NCBI RefSeq assembly: GCF_000372725.1
Contig: NW_005199274.1
Coordinates: 234,169 to 298,168, forward strand
Origin: Emiliania huxleyi CCMP1516
Taxonomy: Eukaryota > Haptophyta > Isochrysidales > Noelaerhabdaceae
Length of the DNA stretch: 64,000 nucleotides
Direction: 5' to 3'
The notes beneath the pieces are model-generated. The model had not been told where the DNA came from. It ran no database searches and saw only the letters and a program-made list of their open reading frames with translations. Positions 58,972-64,000 of this stretch are shown one piece after another; position 1 is the stretch's first letter, and every line of letters starts with the position of its first letter. Both the position numbers and the translations under genes were made by a program.

Positions 58972-61515
58972 TCACTTTGTCAGCATAGCCGGCACGCCCG
59001 CCGCAAAGCTTCCACTCGGGAGCGGCTTTGCGGGCTCGGGGCCGGGCGCGGTGAGCTCAAAGAAGGGCACCGTCCTCGTGCGAGCACCCTCGAGGACGAG
59101 TCGCGTCTTGCTCCGGACAGCGGCCTTGCCGGCGCGGAATGCGACTTCAAAGTCCCGGCTCTCGGCGAGGCTGCGGAAAAAGCCGCGCACGAAGAGGTAG
59201 GCCGCCTCATCCTGCACGTCCGTCTCCCAGCAGACGACCACCGGCACGCCGCGGCTGCGGCACTTGAGCCCGAGATCCAACGAGCCGCAGCCGTTGAGCA
59301 CGACAAGCTCGATCGTGCCGCTCGAGCCCGGGTGGGTGCGCGCATGCTCGCCCAGCAGCGCCGCCACCTGGTCATTGTCCGCCGGTGCGAGGTTGCCCTC
59401 CGAGTCGGTGAAGCCGAGCCGCTTTGGCCGGCCCTCGTCGTGCAAGTTGGCGTGGCCCGAGAAGAGGAAGTAGCAAGGCGACCTCCCCCGCGCGCTGCGC
59501 TCCGCCAGCTCGGCCTCGAGCCTCTCGAAGGTGCAGTCGCGGTCGGCGGCCTGCGCCTCCTGTCGCCTCTTCAGCACCTTGTAGTGGACGGGCTGGGACT
59601 TGTCCTTGCGGAAGGAGAAGGCCGTGCCGCCGATGATCGAAGCGGGGACGGCGTGCGAGGCGGCGAGCGCGTCGTTGAGCGCCTGCGGAAGCGCGTCGTC
59701 GAGGTGGTTTGGGTGGTCGGGGTTGCACACGAACGCCAGCAGGAGGTTGCCCCGCCTCTGCGCGCAATCACGCTGCTCGCGGAGCAGCTCCTCGCGCAGC
59801 CGTGTCGACTCGGCAAAGAGCATCTGGCTGCGCAAGTCTCGGATCTGCGCGTCGGCCGTGTGCTTGTCTCGCAGCGCCTTTGCCTTGACGCCGCCAGGGT
59901 CCAGCGCCGCCCATCCACCGTGCGGGGGCCTGTCCTCGAGGCGGAGCCTGCCGACGAGATAGCCAAGAGCCATGGCGTGGTTGCCGCCAAAGACCCCCAT
60001 CGCCTCGGCCACGAGGTCGTCGGTAATGTGGGGGTGGGAAGGGCGCTCCCCCAGCTGCAGCCGGTCGAGCGCGGCGGCGAGGTCGGGGTCGACGCCGTCC
60101 GCCGGCACTCCGGCGTCGAGCAACAGCCGTGCGCAGCCGGCGTTGCCGCACTTCAAGCACTGCTGGAGCGCGTTGAACTCTGCCGAGTAGAGCCCGTGGT
60201 CCAGCCCCGGACTGAATTTGTGGAAGGGCTCCACTCCGTGTTGCAGCGCACGCCTCTGCACCGCGGCCAGGATGGCCTGGACGGTGCGCGCCTGCGCCTC
60301 GCTCAGCGGTGCCATGCACGCGAATCCAATGGGCGCGCAATCGTACGCGCCCCGCTGCGGCAAGCCCAGCTCGACGTGGTAGTCGAGCAGATGCGGCGAG
60401 GATGCGAGCACGCGCGTGACCAGATCCGCGTAGTTGTAATGCGCAGCTTTGGCGAGGCACTCTGCGATCGGCCAGACATGCTGCAGCTCGCCACGCTGCG
60501 CGGGCTCGAGGCCGAGTAGCACCAGCGCGGGCTTCAGCTTTAGGCGGATGCACGCGTAGGTGCCCGTCTCGTCGGTGTGCGACCAGACGGGCACGATGTC
60601 TCCGCGCAGAGGCAGCCGCTCAAAGACGGTTGCCCAAGTGCCCATCGCTGCATTCTCCTCGAGCGAGAGACTGCGCCGCAGCGTCTCCTCGCGACGGTCC
60701 AGCGCCGCCCGAATCAGGCCCGGGTCGACGCCGTCGTCGCCCAACGAAAGGAGCAATGCCGAGGCGGCAAGGTCGGGCTGGCTCTCTGTGAGCATAACCA
60801 GCTCGACGGAGAGCGACAGCACCTCTGGCGGCAGCAGTGGTGGCTGCGTTGGCGGCAGCGGCCGCGACTGCGGTGTCTGGCTTGCGCGTGCGCTCGCCTC
60901 GATGCCGAGTAGCACGGACGCGATGGTGGCGGCCACGCGCGACGGGTCTAGATCCTCGGCAGCCATGGTCAACCGCGGTGGCGTGCTGCGGATGCTGCTG
61001 CTTCCGCTTGAGACGCACAATGCTGGCCGGCGTCCGCGGAAGGCAAGAAAATCCCACTCCGGCTCCAAGCCGCCACCATCCTGCTGTACGGCACCGGAGG
61101 GCGCTGATGCGGGCGCCACTGCAGGCGAGCTCGAGCTCGCTGCTCCACTGGTGTTGGAGGCAGTTGCAGGAGGCGCCTCTGCATTGGCGTTGAAGCGGGT
61201 GACCATCGGGAGGGGCGGGTGGCCAGTGTAGTACTTTCGCGGCTGGCCGCCGTACTGCTGCGCCTTCTCGTCCATCCATTTTCGTCGCGGGCGATCGCTA
61301 GTCTTGCTTGCGAACCATACCTTCCCTTGAATGCAGGCGCGGTTCCAGCAATCGCACGATGGCCCGTTCGGTGGCCGTTGTGGTTGCCACTGTTGCGCGC
61401 AGCCCTCAGCATGCGACCGCCCCTGGGTATCGAGGGACCAGAAGTACCACGCGCTGGCCTGAGCATCCCCGCTATAGAAGCAGGGCTCGCCATCGGGGTT
61501 TTGATGAGGAGGCAT
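58972..61515 (-). CDS. CHAT-type peptidase-like protein with ankyrin-like middle
   Basis: Intron-free 847-residue frame, unusual for this neighbourhood. Residues 1-110 form a Cys/Trp-rich module (GEPCFYSGDAQASAWYFWSL, CDCWNRACIQGKVWF). After a Ser/Ala linker, helical repeats such as HVWPIAECLAKAAHYNYADL and LKCGNAGCARLLLDAGVPAD look ankyrin-like. The C-terminal 230 residues read YFLFSGHANLHDEG (candidate catalytic His about residue 686), then IELVVLNGCGSLDLGLKC (candidate Cys about residue 742) and GVPVVVCWETDVQDEAAYLF, the His/Cys pairing of CHAT (caspase-HetF-associated) proteases. Likely a cytosolic signalling or cell-death-type protease; substrate unknown. The ATG at 61515 begins the conserved module; the frame is open further upstream to 61689. 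Confidence 0.7.
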   Translation of the reverse strand: MPPHQNPDGEPCFYSGDAQASAWYFWSLDTQGRSHAEGCAQQWQPQRPPNGPSCDCWNRACIQGKVWFASKTSDRPRRKWMDEKAQQYGGQPRKYYTGHPPLPMVTRFNANAEAPPATASNTSGAASSSSPAVAPASAPSGAVQQDGGGLEPEWDFLAFRGRRPALCVSSGSSSIRSTPPRLTMAAEDLDPSRVAATIASVLLGIEASARASQTPQSRPLPPTQPPLLPPEVLSLSVELVMLTESQPDLAASALLLSLGDDGVDPGLIRAALDRREETLRRSLSLEENAAMGTWATVFERLPLRGDIVPVWSHTDETGTYACIRLKLKPALVLLGLEPAQRGELQHVWPIAECLAKAAHYNYADLVTRVLASSPHLLDYHVELGLPQRGAYDCAPIGFACMAPLSEAQARTVQAILAAVQRRALQHGVEPFHKFSPGLDHGLYSAEFNALQQCLKCGNAGCARLLLDAGVPADGVDPDLAAALDRLQLGERPSHPHITDDLVAEAMGVFGGNHAMALGYLVGRLRLEDRPPHGGWAALDPGGVKAKALRDKHTADAQIRDLRSQMLFAESTRLREELLREQRDCAQRRGNLLLAFVCNPDHPNHLDDALPQALNDALAASHAVPASIIGGTAFSFRKDKSQPVHYKVLKRRQEAQAADRDCTFERLEAELAERSARGRSPCYFLFSGHANLHDEGRPKRLGFTDSEGNLAPADNDQVAALLGEHARTHPGSSGTIELVVLNGCGSLDLGLKCRSRGVPVVVCWETDVQDEAAYLFVRGFFRSLAESRDFEVAFRAGKAAVRSKTRLVLEGARTRTVPFFELTAPGPEPAKPLPSGSFAAGVPAMLTK

Positions 61516-61892
61516 GGTTGGAGCTACGACTCGCGCGCCGGCCACGACTCGCGCCCGTCGCCCGGGAACCCCGGGACACGTCCCGGGGCGCAATGCATTT
61601 TTTTGAGCTAGCCTTCCGCAAGGCCACACACATGACACATCTCGCCCACAGACGAGACCCTCCAGGAGCGATGTTATGTTCTTCTTCACGGAACAAGCAC
61701 GCAGAGCTCTAGCCTCTACATCCGGCGCGTGACGGACTGCGTGCGCTGTAGAGGCGATGCGCTATTTCGGACCGTAGAGGAGGTCAGCAGCGCGCGGGGG
61801 GGGGGGGGGGGGGTTCTTCGAGACCTCAACGAGCGAGTCGCAAGCGCCTGCACAGTTTTGCCGGCATCTGCTCCCTGGGCGCACGGGGGCAG
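61516..61892. other. Shared upstream region of divergent genes, with poly-G tract
   Basis: A run of 18 G lies at 61796-61813. The plus frame of the PHD gene is open back to a stop at 61746-61748, so its first exon may begin or be spliced in here. Confidence 0.55.
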
Positions 61893-62995
61893 ATGCAGCC
61901 CGCGCTTGTGCAACAGGCGATTGCACTTCCCACGTGCCACGAGGATGGCATCTGGCTCCACCAACTCTACTGCGCCATCGGGTTCCTACAGAAAGTGATT
62001 GTCGCGCCTCGGGCCTCAATTGGTGGCAACTCGTGCAGCGTCGCCAATTTGGCGGGTCTCTTCTCGATGACAACTGAGCAGTTGGCACAGCTGAAGGCGC
62101 GGTGGGACAAGAAGGGCAAGCCGCCAGCACTCCCCTGCCATGATCTCCGGGAGATGCGCATTGTGCAGTGGCTGGTCTTCTGGGTTGACCGCCACAGCGT
62201 CACCACGCTCGACGACCTCAAGGAGCTCGTGCGCGCAGCGTCGGTCGAGGAGCCACCGCCGCCGCCGCCACCGGAGTCGCGGGCGCGAACGTACAAGGTT
62301 GACGACCACGCGTTGCCCCGCCGGCTTCGTTACAAGCAAGCGGACCAGGATGCTGGCATGACGGCGGCCGCTGGTCACCTGGCGTTGCCTCCTTTGGTTG
62401 CGCCCGCGCAGCGGTCTTCAAACGCGCACACTGTAGCTGGGTCGGACGCGCCAGAGGCGGGGGGCTCCCACATCGAGGACAGCGTGGCGGCTCAGGCGGC
62501 TGAGATCCACTTGCCGTGGCGTCAATGCGGGATGCGCGGGTGCTCGCTGCCACTGCACCACCCTGGCGCTTGTGATGTTGGCTCCAAGGTGCTCGAGAAC
62601 GGCGAGAGCATGCAGGCGGAGGCGGAGGAGGAGAGGGACTTCCCGAACGGGAAGAGCTTTGGAGGGCACCAGGGCCGTGGTACCAACGCCAGCACTGTGG
62701 CCGCTCCGGCGGTTCCGATGGACGATGAGTGCTGCCGCGTCTGTGGCCGGTCCAACTATGAGAAGAAAATGCTCCTCTGCGACGGCAGCAGTTGCGGCGC
62801 CTCCTACCACACATTTTGCCTTGACCCGGCGCTATGCGAGGTGCCCGAGGGAGACTGGTACTGCCCAAAGTGCGAGAAGCTGAGAGCGGGGGAGGCGACG
62901 GCCACGGAGGCCATAGAGGCGGCGGCAGAGGTAGAGGAGGCGCGGACACAAGAGCAGGTGGCGGCAGAGGCAGAGGAGGCGCGGGCACAAGAGGA

Positions 62996-63057
<62 letters not shown>

Positions 63058-63835
63058 AGGCGGAGGTGGCGGTGGAGGACGCGCCAGAGGAGGCGCTAAA
63101 GAAGGCACTGAAGGAGTCGCCAGACGAGGAGGGTGACGAGGCCATGGAGAGGCATTCGGGAGTGGTGCCGCAGGCGTTGGCAGCCGTGGGGGGCAACGAG
63201 GCCGCTGCAGAGGGCGAGGCTGCGCAGGAGCCGCCCGAGGAGTCGCTGAAGGTGGCGCCGGGGCTGGCGCCGGATGATGAGGCAGAGGCGGCAGCTGGTG
63301 CAACCACAGCACCGATCATCGTTACTGCCGGAGCGCAGGGCTTGCCACAGTCGCCCCCGACAGCAGCGATGCTGCCTTATCAGCCATCAGCATCACCATT
63401 TGAGCCGCAGCAGCGCTTGCTGCAGCATCTTCCGCCGCAGCAGCAATCGCCTCAGCCACCATCGCAGCCGCAGCCGCAGCCGCTGCCACAGCCACGACCG
63501 ACCTACGTCTGCGTAAAGGTTGCGCTGATGGATATGGATGAGCCCGTCGCCGAGGCCGAAGAGCGGATGCCAGAAGGTGACTTTACGAACGAATCCCTCG
63601 ACAAGCTGAAAGAAGACCTCATCGAGCAAGTGTGCGTCGAAAGCATCGATTCTTTCCTTGAGTTCGAGCACCCGCAGGACGGCAAGTGGAAACTGCTCCT
63701 GCGCCCCGACACAGTGCTCCACTCGTTGCGAGTGCATGGTACGCCTCTCTCAGCGCGCGACGGCTCCGATACGTACGACCTCAATGTGCGCATTCGCCCA
63801 AAGAAAAAGCGACGGCGGCTCGACTCCGATGCAGG

Positions 63836-63866
<31 letters not shown>

Positions 63867-64000
63867 GGCGGTGACGGTGGCAGCGGCGCGGGAGGCAGCA
63901 GTGGCGGCGGAGCAGGAGGCGGTAGCGACGGTGGCAGTTCGGGAGGAGGTAGCGGTGACGGTTTCGTGGGGGGCAGCAGCAGTGGCGGAAACGGTGGAGG
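61893..64000 (+). CDS. PHD-finger nuclear protein, 3' end beyond the window
   Basis: Open to the window end with no stop, so 702 codons are visible from the first in-frame ATG. Residues about 50-130 form a soluble domain ([40 protein letters not shown]). A His/Cys cluster [19 protein letters not shown] is at about 210-228. Residues about 279-327 are a canonical PHD finger: [36 protein letters not shown], giving C4-H-C3. A Glu/Ala coiled coil with a 22-Ala run, a Gln/Pro-rich segment, a globular domain ([16 protein letters not shown] to [10 protein letters not shown]) and a PKKKRRR nuclear signal follow, then a Gly/Ser-rich tail. Likely a chromatin reader. Upstream exons are possible. Confidence 0.8.

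Overview
The window looks like nuclear DNA of a GC-rich, intron-rich unicellular alga; a haptophyte such as an Emiliania/Chrysochromulina-like species is my best guess. The grounds are high GC, genes split by short introns (mostly 55-230 nt), many introns with a GC donor, long Pro-, Ala- and Gly-rich tracts, plastid- and mitochondrion-style leaders, and gene families known from protists (DUF1995, DUF4239-like, BspA-type LRR, PDZ-like, CHAT). The assignment is an inference; no rRNA or organellar marker is present. A 100-base N gap at 2036-2135 marks a draft scaffold.

Layout: an acyltransferase-3-type membrane protein runs off the left edge (minus, 1-3265). Then come a GNAT-like protein, a secreted Pro/Cys-rich protein, a plastid-type DUF4239-like membrane protein, a bacterial-type Fe-S L-serine dehydratase with an organelle-type leader, a secreted class-3 lipase behind a 27-copy 11-bp array, a Gln/Pro/Gly-rich protein (14.7-19.1 kb) and an 11-exon organelle-targeted protein of unknown family (minus, 19.4-21.9 kb). 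From 23 to 37 kb lie a PHB-depolymerase-like esterase, a polytopic membrane protein, an AT-rich repeat island, an EF-hand-like protein, an alpha/beta hydrolase, two small secreted proteins, two decayed gene fragments, a CCCH zinc-finger protein and a DUF1995 protein. The 37-47.9 kb stretch is rich in repeats: microsatellites, dispersed families, a 748-bp foldback element with a 9-bp target duplication, a 480-bp Tc1/mariner-type MITE, and between them a membrane protein, a possible element-encoded protein and a BspA-type LRR protein. The right third carries a glycosyltransferase, a PDZ-like membrane protein, a tandemly duplicated Pro-rich protein, a thaumatin-like secreted protein, an alpha-1,6-fucosyltransferase-like enzyme (7 exons), a CHAT-type peptidase-like protein and a PHD-finger protein running off the right edge.

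The most striking feature is the introns. I placed about 40 introns so that frames join exactly and conserved motifs read through. About half start with GC, one with GA, the rest with GT; all end in AG and the next exon nearly always begins with G. In many, the first 15-30 nt of the intron are a copy of the first 15-30 nt of the downstream exon, with a short 10-11-bp minisatellite between the copies. The clearest case (20812-20842 and 20879-20909) is a perfect 31-bp direct repeat separated by an 11-bp minisatellite. This is the footprint expected if introns arise by a local duplication containing AG|GC (or AG|GT) with tandem-repeat filler, so that splicing restores the old exon exactly.

The genes do not form an operon or an evident pathway; this is an ordinary eukaryotic gene neighbourhood with heavy small-repeat and element activity.
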